A stretch of DNA of 64,000 bases from Alisma plantago-aquatica (Eukaryota > Streptophyta > Magnoliopsida > Alismatales > Alismataceae): assembly GCA_963693085.1 (NCBI GenBank), contig OY856410.1:1393734863-1393798862 (forward strand), given 5' to 3'. Below, one piece after another: positions 22,441-33,812 of the stretch; the stretch's first letter is position 1; every line of letters begins with the position of its first letter. A program made the position numbers and the translations under genes. The notes beneath the pieces are model-generated. The model worked only from the letters and a program-made list of their open reading frames with translations, searched no databases and was not told the origin of the DNA.

Positions 22441-25300
22441 CTAGTTGTTAGACAACTAGTTGTGTGTCAAGTATATTCAATGTTCCTTCTATGTTTTCAA
22501 TGTATTGACACTTTATGGCCATGACGGATCTGTTGACTAAAAGTTTTGTTGTAAAAAGCTGTTTAGTTCTAATGAGACCTCTTTCTTAAAACTCTCAAGT
22601 GTCATTCTAGGGAGATACCAATTGCACCACCAACTACCATAGTAGTATAGGGAAGTACAAATTGGTTGAAAATCAACTGTGGCAGTCTCGGGCATTGACC
22701 ACAGTGATATATATCAACCACAACAATGTTGCTTTCAACAACAATAGAAAAAATGCTTTGGCATGTTGGTCAGGTGACGATTGATGGTCATGGAGGCAAT
22801 TAATGGCATCTTCACATACTGATATGTTTTTTGTCCACATAAAGAACAACAACTCTACCCACACTTTATTGGAATCCCCCATCAATTGTTCCATGGTATA
22901 ATGTAGAGTAATAAGTCATTGCATGTTGATTTATTCTATGAGTTTCTCCTTGTGTAATTCTTGTGGATTTTGTGCATACTTAAAATCATATTTCCTATAT
23001 ACATTTATAAGTTTAGCAATACAAAGTTCCTTTTAGTTCTCCCTCATATTACTTTTGGTGATCATATCACCTTTCTATTTATGTTGTTCTTGTGGTATTA
23101 ACTATGTGGTTATATGAGGGTTATGTTTTTTTATTTTGGCATTATATTTGGCTCTCTTTCTACCTATGCATATTCATTTCCTTTAATTTGGATAGAAGAA
23201 AGCTTACATTTCATTGATATAGAAAAAGAAAAAAAAAAGGCTTTGTGGTTGTTGGTTAAATTTGATTTAATGATACAAAAATCTAGTATGCATGTATTGA
23301 CAAGAACCATTTGTGTATAATTATCATCTAATATCAAAAGTGAGCAACCATTATTTTTATAGTTTAGTCCAACTTGCTTGATAAAAATACACAATTTGAG
23401 ATGACATTGTTTAAAGATTGGGTAGAGGATTCATGTACATTTGGGGTTTCATTTTAACTCAAAAACCACTAGGATAGATTTTAGATAGTTGTCACATGAT
23501 TTTATTATCTTTGAGCATGAGAAGTAATAATAGAACATGTTAACTTTTGGAGCAAGGCTTACCACCTTTTTCCTAGAATATCATCTTTAAGGACTTGAAT
23601 TTAACCATTTCGTGCTAGAATTTGTCCTCCATGGTTGAAATTTGGTTATTCTAGAGCATATTTATCATGAAGCGTACAACCCATCCCACAATTTATGCTT
23701 ATGAAAATAGCACCACACGAATAATATTGTAGGTATATTAATAGATTCCTATTTAACTATATTTCAATTCCACACACATTTTTTTAAAGTTGTTCGCATT
23801 GAAATAGATGTGATGTTCTGATATCATAGCATCTAAAGCACTCACTATATCTATATAGACAATTTATACTTTTTATGAACTTGGTCAAACTAGGCTTCGA
23901 TGATTGGATATCTAGCTCTTATGCTTTTAACAATTTTCTACCATGTGAATTTTGTTATAAAGATTAATCTATAAAGTCCAGTATTGTTTTTGTATGACTA
24001 ATATGCACATGCCCACATTCATAAACTAAATCTAATGTAAACCACTTAAAACATTATCACAATATCAAATATTATGATAAGGTATATTCTAGACTATCTA
24101 ATTACCTACATTTTTGTGATCTTGTGCTCAAGTTTAAAATTAGGTGATGCCATGAGAAGCGTATCCCATGAATTTCACCTAAATACCTTCTATTTTTTAT
24201 GAGCACAACTCAAAACCTAATATTGAGAAATTTAAATTTGTGTATGATCATATATTGGGTACCTTTGATGCCTCATAAGAATGAACATAGAGACTATAGT
24301 TAAATACCCATCATAGAGAGTTGTATATTTGTGTCTATGATGTTTATGGGTCATAGGTTCCTTAAATAGTATGTAAAACTATCTTAGTGAACTGTTATAT
24401 GGAATGGTGAGTAGATACTCATAATTTTGGTTCACATCATTAGTAAAAGATATACCATATGTATCTATCAAATAATTTCTTGTGATTTTGTAAATATATA
24501 GTATGATTCTTATAATAAGTTTATGTTAATGGAACTTTAGTTTTAATAAAGCTCAATATGCACATCATGCCAACACATATACATGTCCATGTGTGTGTAG
24601 TTTTATTTGTATAAATTGATATTGACCAATTTAAAAATCTAGATATGGTTTCATGAAGTTTACTAAAATAGGATGGACATAAAACACCATCACTAATTGT
24701 TGCAACATGGTATACATAAAATTTGTAATTACCCAATGATACTATTTGCATCAAAGTTATGTCTAATCACTTTTCTCTCCTAAAATGTTTGAATGTGTGC
24801 AAATAATCTCACAAGACTTTGAAGAATACTCCACATATAATTTATTTATTCCCTATGAAAATACATAAACAAAACTGTCTACATCACTCCAGTCTGTAGG
24901 CTTTAAATCAACTCAATGTGGTTCTAAAAACCACCTACATATTCCATTCACTTCGTATGTACCCCAGTTATTGTCAAGAGTATATGGGTAACATCTTTTA
25001 AATTTTGGGTCATTATATAACAATGGTATAAGTCACTAAGAAGGTGAAATGAAGCAAAACAAAAAATGATATTTGTTAGAACAAAACACCCAAGATACAA
25101 GGGATAAAAATATAGGTAGTATGCAAAACGAACCAAGCTATAAACTCTAGAGGAGGACTGGTTCAAACTTTATTTTAATTGGAATTTACTGAATAAAGGA
25201 AAGCCAAATGCATACGTTTTGAAATAACATTAATATCAAAGTAAACAGTTCTAAGAGAAATATGTTTATGTAGGAGATATTACATATACACGCATATACA
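22441..25300. other. Unexplained AT-rich block
   Basis: It separates two copia LTR copies. I find no domain, terminal repeat or target duplication in it. Frames of 60-77 codons (for example 22673-22894 minus, 23114-23320 plus, 24521-24754 minus) have no recognisable motif and overlap each other on both strands, as noncoding DNA would. Old TE or intergenic DNA is the default reading. Confidence 0.5.
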
Positions 25301-26211
25301 TATACTTGGTTAGCAAATGAAGTCTTTCTAGATACCAACCATTGCTCGTGAAATCATAATTTGATTATGAATATCACTGCCAACATAATTTAGAGCCTGC
25401 ATGGACGCACACATAGAATGTATTGAAATAGGAGTATAATTGTGGACTTGATTGGAAATATTCTGAGTCAAAATGATTACTAAAATGTTTTGGTAATCAA
25501 CTAGAATAATATTGAAATATAATTTAAGTTGATTGGTTAAAAGATTTAAGTCAATTAATTAGATTTAAATGTTGTCTTATATAATAAGTCGACCTGCTAG
25601 AGCCAGATGATTGAAATTAGTTAATAAATCAATATGATTAATAGTTTAATTAATTAATGACATGATTCCATTATATTCAAATCACCTATTTGGTAGTCTA
25701 TGAGTGATCTGCTTTAAATGCAACTGCAGCCTTTCCTTTCCCAAGTTTTTGAGAAATCCTACTCCTTTCCTCTCCTATTTATAGGGGCATAACAGAAAGA
25801 TTTCATACATGCACTTGTAGGTGAATCCTAGTTGTCATCATCCTAGAGAGAGAGAGAATATGAGAGAAACTATGATGCTAGCATGTCACTGAGCGAAGGT
25901 TGCTCCATTCTCACCGACTTAGGCTGCACGATGAGGAGTTCTAATCCATCTGTGTATACTACGTAGAGATGCATACACTGAGTGATTGTGTTTGAAGAAT
26001 GTCGATGAGGACCGTCTGTGCACGTAAGGAACAACACACACAATCAGGTGAAGGGGATATCGTTGGACTTGCTTTACGACAAGGTATACCTCGCACATCC
26101 TCTTTTTGAATATGTTGTTGTCAACGAGATCTGCTTGTAGGATACATGTAGGAAAAAAATTATTGTTTCCAATGTACTTGTCGTCTCTACAAATCCTAAT
26201 AGCCCCAATGG
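25301..26211 (+). mobile_element. Copia copy E, partial LTR (plus strand)
   Basis: The sequence from ACCAACCATTGCTCGTG through CACTGCCAACATAATTTAG aligns with the inverted LTR 2 and with the LTR at 20708. Further on is a plus-strand TATA box (25776-25783) and, near the end, ATTGTTTCCAATGT..CCCAA, which matches the inverted LTR start (TATTTCCACTGCC..CCCAACA). The next bases, TGGGATACA, may be a decayed primer-binding site, suggesting a 5' LTR. The 5' third of this LTR is missing. Confidence 0.5.
25776..25783 (+). promoter_or_regulatory. TATA-like box of copia LTR E
   Basis: TATTTATA in CTCCTATTTATAGGGGC is the same U3 context as in LTR 2, here on the plus strand. Confidence 0.5.
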
Positions 26212-27099
26212 GATACATAAATAAAGTAACTTACCAGAAATGTCAAATAAGATAGAAGAAATTTAAGTGATAAAGACAGAAATATTTTAGTAAAACTTCA
26301 GAGAGATGAAGTTTGAAGTTGGATTAAGGGAGTAAAATCATGTCACAACAGGATCGTGTTATTGAATAACGATCACATTTTGAAATGTTTAGGGTTTTAG
26401 TAGTTCAAGGGATGTCACTAGTGATTTTAAGATTGTAAATGGGTATGGGTAGACATGTGAACTTGCAAATTTAGACCCTTTGTAAACTCATCACGGGTCT
26501 AAATTTTTAGACCCACATACCCATGGACCCGCATATAGACAGGTCCATTTATGGGTATGCTTGGAACCAGACCCATAGAACTGTATACCCGCTCATATAT
26601 AAATAACTACTTAAATAATATGTTATTGTATCACACTTTACTAGTCAAATTAATATAATACTTGAGATCACATATTACTCTAGTTATAATAAGGTTAAGA
26701 CTAGTCATCTGATTGAGAATTAACTAGTCTACTCTAGTTATAATAAGGTAAAGACTAGTCATCTAAAATTAACTAGTCTAATTGAAATCATGAGCAACAA
26801 ATGTAAACTTAAAATCAAAATAGTTACATGATATGTTGCATAATTAAAACAATATGACAATGACTATAAATTTGTAAACAATTAACTCAACTAATCTTCA
26901 ATCTACAAAGTATTACATTATTTGACATAACTATTGTATGTTTTTATTTTATATAATAAAAATATCTCATTGTATTAAAATATATAGAATATATTCATAA
27001 TTTTTTTTTACATAAACAATATCATTTATATAGAACCACTTATCATCATTAGGGATGACAATCTTAATCAATTCCCATCACTCGAACATATACCAAGCC

Positions 27100-27801
27100 G
27101 AACCACCCCGCTCTTTGCACATAGTTTAACAACCACATGTCAGCGGGGCCCCAACGATGGATAACCAGACTTTGTGGGTTGGTTCTGTGGGAACCCGAAT
27201 CATGCGAGGATGACGGACGTTATACCGGCGAAGACCATTTACTAGCACTGAGTTTTAGGATGACTATCCCGCGTTTCATTTCCTTTGGCAATTCAACGAC
27301 GCTGAAGGCCTACGTTGCACCGACTTGCACCGGAGACGACCCATGTTAGTATCTACAGCAAATCTAGCCCCACCTTCTTCTTCATTTCCCTCGACAATTC
27401 TCTACACTCTTAGGTTGCCATTGGAACTCTTAGTTGCATCTACACTCTTAGGATGGCATGCCTTCTCGCAAGCTCATCTCCCTCTTCTCCGCCGTTTGCT
27501 TTACATTGGAACTCTTAGTTGCATCTAGGATGGCATGCCTTCTCGCAAGCTCCACCTCACCGTCGGCGGGGTGTTGACTACGACGCTCTACAGCGTGATG
27601 GGCCCAGCGTGTAGTAGGAACACTGACAGAGACCCAAAAGACCACTGTGTCTTTTCCAATAGATCCCACAACTCGCTCTCGTCTACAGTCAGAAGCGGAC
27701 GGCTGCCTCTGCCATGTCTCGATGGACTGGGTGTCGACATCATCGTCCATGACAAGCTCATCTCCCTCTTCTCCGCCGTTTGCTGTATATGGCTCAGTCT
27801 A
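27100..27801. other. GC-rich cargo segment of the inner hAT
   Basis: This segment (with 28133-28320 beyond the TRIM) has coding-like base composition and open frames of 67-100 codons on both strands, none with a domain I recognise. An 85-90 base unit is tandemly duplicated at about 27419-27555 (TTGGAACTCTTAGTTGCATC; GGCATGCCTTCTCGCAAGCT), and CTCCCTCTTCTCCGCCGTTT recurs at 27478 and 27762. It may be captured host gene DNA that has been rearranged. The source gene cannot be named from sequence alone. Confidence 0.45.
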
Positions 27802-28127
27802 TGATAGGCCCCCAAGGGAGAGCCCTTGGACCTTATTAGGTCTCCATCAGCTGCCCATACAACCAATATGGGACTAAATAGTCCTAACAAACCCTCCTAC
27901 TTAAGGTTCGACATCCCGACCGACCAACATTGACATCCCAAACTACCAAGATCGATCCATCAGACAAATTGGAAGGAACTCACTCTGATACTATTTGATA
28001 GGCCCACTAACTAGGCCCAAGGGAGAGCCCACCCCAAAAGCTAGCTTGTAGGGGGGAGAGCCCTTTGACCTTATTAGGTCCCCATCAGCTGCCCATTCAG
28101 CCAATATGGGACTAAATAGTCCTAACA
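27802..28127 (-). mobile_element. TRIM (miniature LTR retrotransposon)
   Basis: Two direct repeats, 27802-27889 (88 bp) and 27996-28127 (132 bp), both start TGATAGGCCC and end AGTCCTAACA. The longer copy has an extra stretch of about 44 bases near its start. A perfect 5-bp duplication GTCTA flanks the whole (27797-27801, 28128-28132). Beside the right repeat the minus strand reads TAGTATCAGAGT (27982-27993), a tRNA-iMet type primer-binding site, so the element runs on the minus strand. At 326 bp with no coding capacity, it fits the TRIM class. Confidence 0.9.
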
Positions 28128-28563
28128 GTCTACCTATTTGTGACTTCGTCGAGCATTTGGTTGGCGGGTTTCCAATGACATCCACTAGATGTTGTCGGGG
28201 GACTCTCTCCCTGGAGTCGTCGCCCGTCATGCTAGTCTCTGTTTCCATCTCCATCGCATGCATATGACGTTTTCCTTCAGCTAACATTTATTCATGGGCC
28301 ATATGTGTAGTCTTGGGTAATACGGGTTCCCATGCCCACCCATCAAATTGAGACCAAATTACCACATTGAAATGGAGTGGGAAACCGAACCATTGATATT
28401 TGCAACGGTATGGTTCGGAGTGGTGCGAGTGGCAGAAAATTCGAACCATTGTCATTCCTAACCATCATACTCGCATTGTAGACCCGTTATTATTGTGGGT
28501 ACGGGTATGGTGTGGGTCTAGATTTTTATTATGTGGGTCTAGAACCGGAATCAGACCCACTAA

Positions 28564-29545
28564 CACTAGTACATAACCGACCTTTAGTGTCAGTTATTTA
28601 AGGCCTTTAGTGTCGGTTTCTAAGCGACACATATGTGGGCGACGCTAAAAGCCCAACCGTTATGCGTCGGTTCAAAAACCGACGCCATAACCCTTTGTGC
28701 GCCACTGAAAACGCGTCAGCAGGGCACTATAGGCGTCGGTTCTTAGATAAGAAACTGACGCCATATGCCTTCGCGCCATAGAAGGGCGCCAGCAGGGCAC
28801 TATAGGCGTCGGTTATTAGATAAGACACCGACGCCATATGCCTTCGCGCCACAGAAGGGTGCCATCTTAGGCACTATCAGCGTCGGTTATTAGATAAGCA
28901 ACTGACGCCATATCCCTTATAGGCGTCGGTTACCTTGCAGAGGAAGCTAGCGGCGGTGAGAGGACAGGAGCAACGACCGGCGGCAGCAATGAGCGGCGAT
29001 GAGAGGACAGTAGCACGGACAGCAGGGAGCAGTGGCGGCGGAGCAGTGGCGGCGGAGCAGCGGCGGCGAGCAAGAAATCGCCGGACCTAACTGAAATCGG
29101 GAATGAAACAGGGAAAGGGGAAGAGTCGCTCGCGCTGGTGAGCTATTAAGTTGACAATAAGCGTCGGTGATTCAAAATAACCGACAACTAAACCAACAGT
29201 GTCGGTTCTTTTCCAAAAACCGACACCTATACTAGATTATAGTCGTCAGTTTTTAACTAAAAGACAACCGACAACTATTCCTGTCCCGCGAATAACCTTT
29301 AGTCGTCGGTTATTTATTTATAAACCGACGCCATATGTCAAATTTTAGAGGTAATTTTTTCACTGGAATTTTGGTTTTGGTGGTTGATTTTAGGTGTCGG
29401 TTTTTATTAATTAACCGACACTTAATAAAAGCGGTACTCGTGTCTGGTCGACCTTCATAGATTGGAACTGTAGAGTTTAGGTGTCAGTTTATGTATACAA
29501 TTGACACCTTGAAAAGTGACTTTATAAGCCATTTCTGTAGTAGTA
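28564..29545. mobile_element. Non-autonomous CACTA derivative (982 bp)
   Basis: It starts CACTAGTACATAACCGAC and ends GCCATTTCTGTAGTAGTA, inverted CACTA-type ends (the last base, expected G, is A). TAA flanks both sides as a 3-bp duplication. The interior is packed with GCGTCGGTTA / AACCGACGCC subterminal repeats, with a GC-rich middle (about 28930-29130). Both ends and that middle resemble the large CACTA at 38259-47735 (shared TTCATAGAT..CTGGTCG and AGGTGTCGGTTT blocks), so it is a deletion derivative of the same family. No coding frame. Confidence 0.9.
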
Positions 29546-29614
29546 TAAATTAAATGGGTATGGGTATGTTCAGACCCGCATCATACCCACACCATTTACA
29601 CCCCTAAGTGATTT

Positions 29615-32600
29615 CATCTAGAATGATGACAATAATGTAAAGAAAGATCCTGAGATTAGCAATATGAGAAGTAAACTATAAATGAGAGTAATCTAGGGTT
29701 TAAATGTAACAAATGAGAAAGGTAAATGAACAACATGGAAATTTTTAGGAGCAGAAGATAAGAAATACATTCAAAATATAAGAAGTTTCATTTGAACAGA
29801 AGGAGAAGTGCAACATAAGCAAAGTGTGATTTGAAATAAATTCTTACAGTGATAACAAGAATGATGGATAATATGTTCTTGCCTCAAATATTTTAATGTT
29901 AGAGATGTTTATTCTATATGATCAAAATGAGAAGGATAAGTAACAAGAAGCAAGAAATAATGAATAACAAAGATTCTAGAGAAAACAAATGACTTTTAGT
30001 AATATGTGAATTTATTTTTAAAAATATAATTTGTTGAAGTTATATCGGGGATGTCAATTTTGTTTTACATATGATTTTAGTTGTATATGTGCAAGCAATA
30101 TATTAAATTGAAAAGGATGTTATGGTTTTAGTCATACATACTGGTAATCTAGTTTAGTATTATACAATTATTGTTAAATCCAGTCTTGCAACTTATGCAT
30201 ATTTTACTACTAGAGTAGCACAACTGTAAACTTCAAAACAACAGAGTTAACTCTCTTTAGTGACTTAGATGTGATAATAATACATGACATGTTGAACTGT
30301 ATAAATTTAGATAGTTAGATCAGATCACCAGTACTATGATAACACCTTAAAAAGGGTATGACATGATTGAAAATGGTTGATTTCCTTTTCTCTTTCCTAG
30401 TAATTTTTTGAGATATAGAAAATTCTTTTACAGTAATTGAAAGGCCTTATTTTAAATTTGTTGTGATTAGACAAGAAATAAAGGACTCAATGTTGAAGCC
30501 AATTTTCAAAAAGAAATACAACAGTAAGTGAGATACAAGATTTCAAAAGTTCAAAAGAAACCTTGATTGTACTATTTTTCTTGCATATTTTAGTTTTGAG
30601 GACCAAACATTTTTACGGGGGATGGGTAATTAGATGCTTAACCGCAATGATCATTATTTAACTCTGATTAATAATGATATATCTAGTTGTGATGTTTCAA
30701 ACCTAAGGAGGAACCATAATCATGCTTTTACTATGAATAATTAGTGTTTTGGAAGTATAAACCCTAGTCGACTATAATTAGGGTTTTTGTCCACAACCTT
30801 CGTGTTGGGTAACATGGTTGTGGTGCAGGAGGGTACAACGATCGTGTTGGAGTGGAACAGAAAAAGGGAGCAAAGGGAGAGTGAATTCGGAGTTGGAAGT
30901 TTGGATAGAACGGTCGTGGTGGACACCATGGCCATGTAAGGTTGATGGTGGCACGTGCATTCTAAGCCACACGGTTGTCTTGGAGGAGTAGAAGTGTTGG
31001 TCATTTTTATACTTGGGTCTGATGACCTCTTAACAACACAGTTGTGGTAGGAAGCATGACCGTAATGGGTCCTTCTTGGCACTGTCGTGGTAGCTTGCAC
31101 AGTGGTTCCAGGGATCTTCTAGGTATTTTCCTCTTCAACCGACCATTATTGTAGACTACAATATAGTAGTGTAGTGTTTGATTTTTAGTTATTTATTGGT
31201 AACTCACAATGATGTGAAATTTTTATTGGAGATCCAAAAGTTTATTTTAGACAACCTTCTAATTTTCATAATTTTTGGAGGAGCTATGTCCTATTAAGTA
31301 AACAATTTTTAGTAACATTTTTATGACAAACAAATCTATTGAAATAGAAGAAAAAGGAAAGTAGGTTAATTTGCAATTGACCCAAGTACCTTAATTTTCT
31401 ATATGAGTAATGTAACACACTAGGAGCTCCTTTATTTCGTGATTTATTCTAGATAAAAAAATTCTAAAGAGATAGGGAACATTAGGGTTTGGATGGAGAA
31501 GAGGTATGACAATCTAGGGTTTTCTCTTCCTAGATTTGATGAAATCAAGGTTTCTAAGTTGGGAGGAAGAAGAAAATAGTGAATAACTTAAGGTTTGATA
31601 TAAATTCAAGAATTTAATATGTTGGGCTAAAAATTTTAACATAACTTGCACCTTCGGTGAGTGGGTACTTTCATTTAACATTAGATTGCATGAAATCGAA
31701 CTGTATCTACTTGATCTTCAATTCTTTTGTGCCCTAAATCTGCCTTCCAGTTCTAACTTTTACAAGATGATCTTGAAATGGATTATAATCCTAATGTGAA
31801 AAATTTTGGATGATGAAATTATATTAAAATGGATATAACTAATCTAGAATAGAATCCTAAAGTTATTGTAGAAGTTAGAAGAATATACCAAAACTTAGAG
31901 TTTTCGATATGTCTGAAATTATTGTATAACTAAGAGAATAAATTTGATTGTTGAATCTTCTTATTTGTTAATCGATTGTTTAGTCTGAATGTTTATTATA
32001 GATATATCAGATATTATTTAGGAATTTGTTTGAAGTTATTAGTGTTTTCTTGATATCTCAGTAAAGAGGGTGAAACCCTAAATGATTGGAAAGTTGGAAG
32101 TTTGCGAATAGAAATCATGAAATCCAACAAAAGTGATTCTTTTTAACATTATAAATTTATTTATTCAAGGTTATTCTTGATGCATGATATTTTAGTGAAT
32201 GGCGTGGAAACCCTAGTTTAGTTTCATATTTGGGTTTAATATACTTATTTTGTTGTATCTAAACTGTTGTGAGTGGTCTTTTACTAGTTAAAGTTTATAA
32301 TGTAGTGAATTCTTATGTGAATCGTGTTATATTTGAATGAGGAAAATGAAACCCTAAGCATTGGTAATTCAATAAATCAAGTGGTTTCATTTCACTATTT
32401 CTCATTACGATAAGTGGAGTAGCACAATAGCTTAGTTTATAGTATAGATTACAACAAATCTATGGAAAACAAACTTAGTACAAGATTAAGTTAAGAAATA
32501 TGGATCAGATGATTGTATAATGAAATAATAGAGTGAAAAAGACATTAGATGCATTGAACGCCATAGATTCTCTACATAGGTCTGTACCATAGTGGAGGAA

Positions 32601-33812
32601 CATGCATATCGACTGGAAGAGTCTAAGATGAGGTAGCTAGAGTGTACCATAGGAGTACATGGGTCTAAGCCCAGCATGGACAGACTCCTTAAAATAGTAT
32701 GGGTATCCAATAGTAATCGAAGATTCTAGTGATACCTAGTGGTACTCACCATTAACTAGAGACCTTGGTCGTACCAAGTCTAGTTACTACATAGTGAGTC
32801 AGTCCTTATGGTACCACTAGAGTAGGCACCTTTAGCCAAAGTGATTGGACTCTCTGCCTGAGTACCCAGGTTTAGAGGTCTAGTTTACCGGCTAGCTGTT
32901 TACCCACTAAGGCCAGGCGTGGTGAGTCCCTTTGCTGATCGGGTATCTAGTTACCAAACTTAGAGTCTCGGGTCTACTCTGAGTCTTATATGATGAGATG
33001 AAGCATGTTGTGATGCTTTCACATGTCAAGGTACACTTCATGTGGGTTTTATCCATAGTAAAATGAATTTGAGTTTGATCAAGAATGTTCTGTGATTGAT
33101 TCACTCTTTATAGTTATCTAGAGTAACTTGTCATTTGTATGATTTTGAATGACTAGTTCCCTTTAAAATTCATCAATTATGTTCATATATATTTAATCCT
33201 TATAGTTATCTAGGGAAATCACGCCAATTATATGTTTGTGAATGATTAGTTCCTCTATAATTGTTACTGTTCTATTTTAAATTCAGTTGCTCAATAATAT
33301 ATCTTTTGACTATTTAAGTGCTTTAAATTGTTTGTTTGAAGTATGAAATCATTGAGCGATTATAATCACCCATCTACTCACAAATTTTGAGGGAAACCAT
33401 GTGTATTAAAGATTGTAAATGCCATAATAAACCTGCCACAAGAGATAAGTATTAGATTAGTTAAGTTTAGTTGGTCCTTGTCACTCTAAGTCCTTGTAAA
33501 GAAATAAGAGAGTTGTAAATGATGATGTGTAATTTTGTTTCCTTATTAATAAATTATGCATCCAACTATCAAGTTGTATGTACATGGAAGTGTGAGAAAT
33601 AAAATAAGTGTTTAAATATGTATCTTTGTTGTTGAAATCAAATTAGGGAAATTAAGGTTTAAATTTCCTTGTAGAGTTAGTTTATGTGATTGAATGTGAG
33701 AAAATAAAGAGTTAGAATCAGAAAAAGGTTAAGAGTGATCTTTGTATTAGGTTTAATCCTCAATGTATTCCCTAATATCAAGATTAGTGGTTATTGTGAG
33801 ATGTGGGTGTAA
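29615..33812. other. Degraded LTR-like DNA, no gene
   Basis: This is AT-rich DNA with clues of gypsy LTR origin: repeated AGGGTTT and AACCCTA, arrays of ACGGTCGTGGT / ACGATCGTG motifs at 30780-31100, TGTAACACACTAGG at 31412, and GATGTGGGTGTAACA at 33801-33815 where copia LTR sequence takes over. No firm terminal pair or target duplication was found. The longest frame (30741-31100 minus, 119 codons) overlaps the GTCGTG array and lacks a domain. Confidence 0.4.

Larger units (their letters stand above)
27050..28460. mobile_element. hAT-type element nested in the outer hAT
   Basis: Left end TAGGGATGACAAT and right end (reverse complement) TAGGAATGACAAT are inverted and differ at one base. Flanking 8-mers are ATCATCAT (27042-27049) and ACCATCAT (28461-28468), 7 of 8 identical. 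Subterminal CGAACCA/TGGTTCGG motifs occur on both sides. The interior is clearly richer in G+C than its surroundings and carries a TRIM element. No transposase frame is seen. Confidence 0.8.
26428..29606. mobile_element. hAT-type element with 8-bp target duplication (outer)
   Basis: AGTGATTT occurs exactly before (26420-26427) and after (29607-29614) the block. The ends are inverted: left TAAGATTGTAAATGG, right (reverse complement) TAGGGGTGTAAATGG, 12 of 15 identical. Repeated GGGTCTA/TAGACCC and GGGTATGGGT motifs lie in both subterminal zones (26437-26600, 28485-28560, 29550-29600). Eight-base duplications and such TIRs are typical of hAT elements. No transposase is present. A second hAT, a TRIM and a CACTA derivative are nested inside, so its own sequence is only about 0.8 kb and it is non-autonomous. 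Confidence 0.85.

Noticed and set aside
27535..27890. Overlapping 76-100 codon frames on both strands
   Set aside because: Opposite-strand frames in GC-rich DNA; part of the minus frame is TRIM LTR. Kept only as possible captured DNA.
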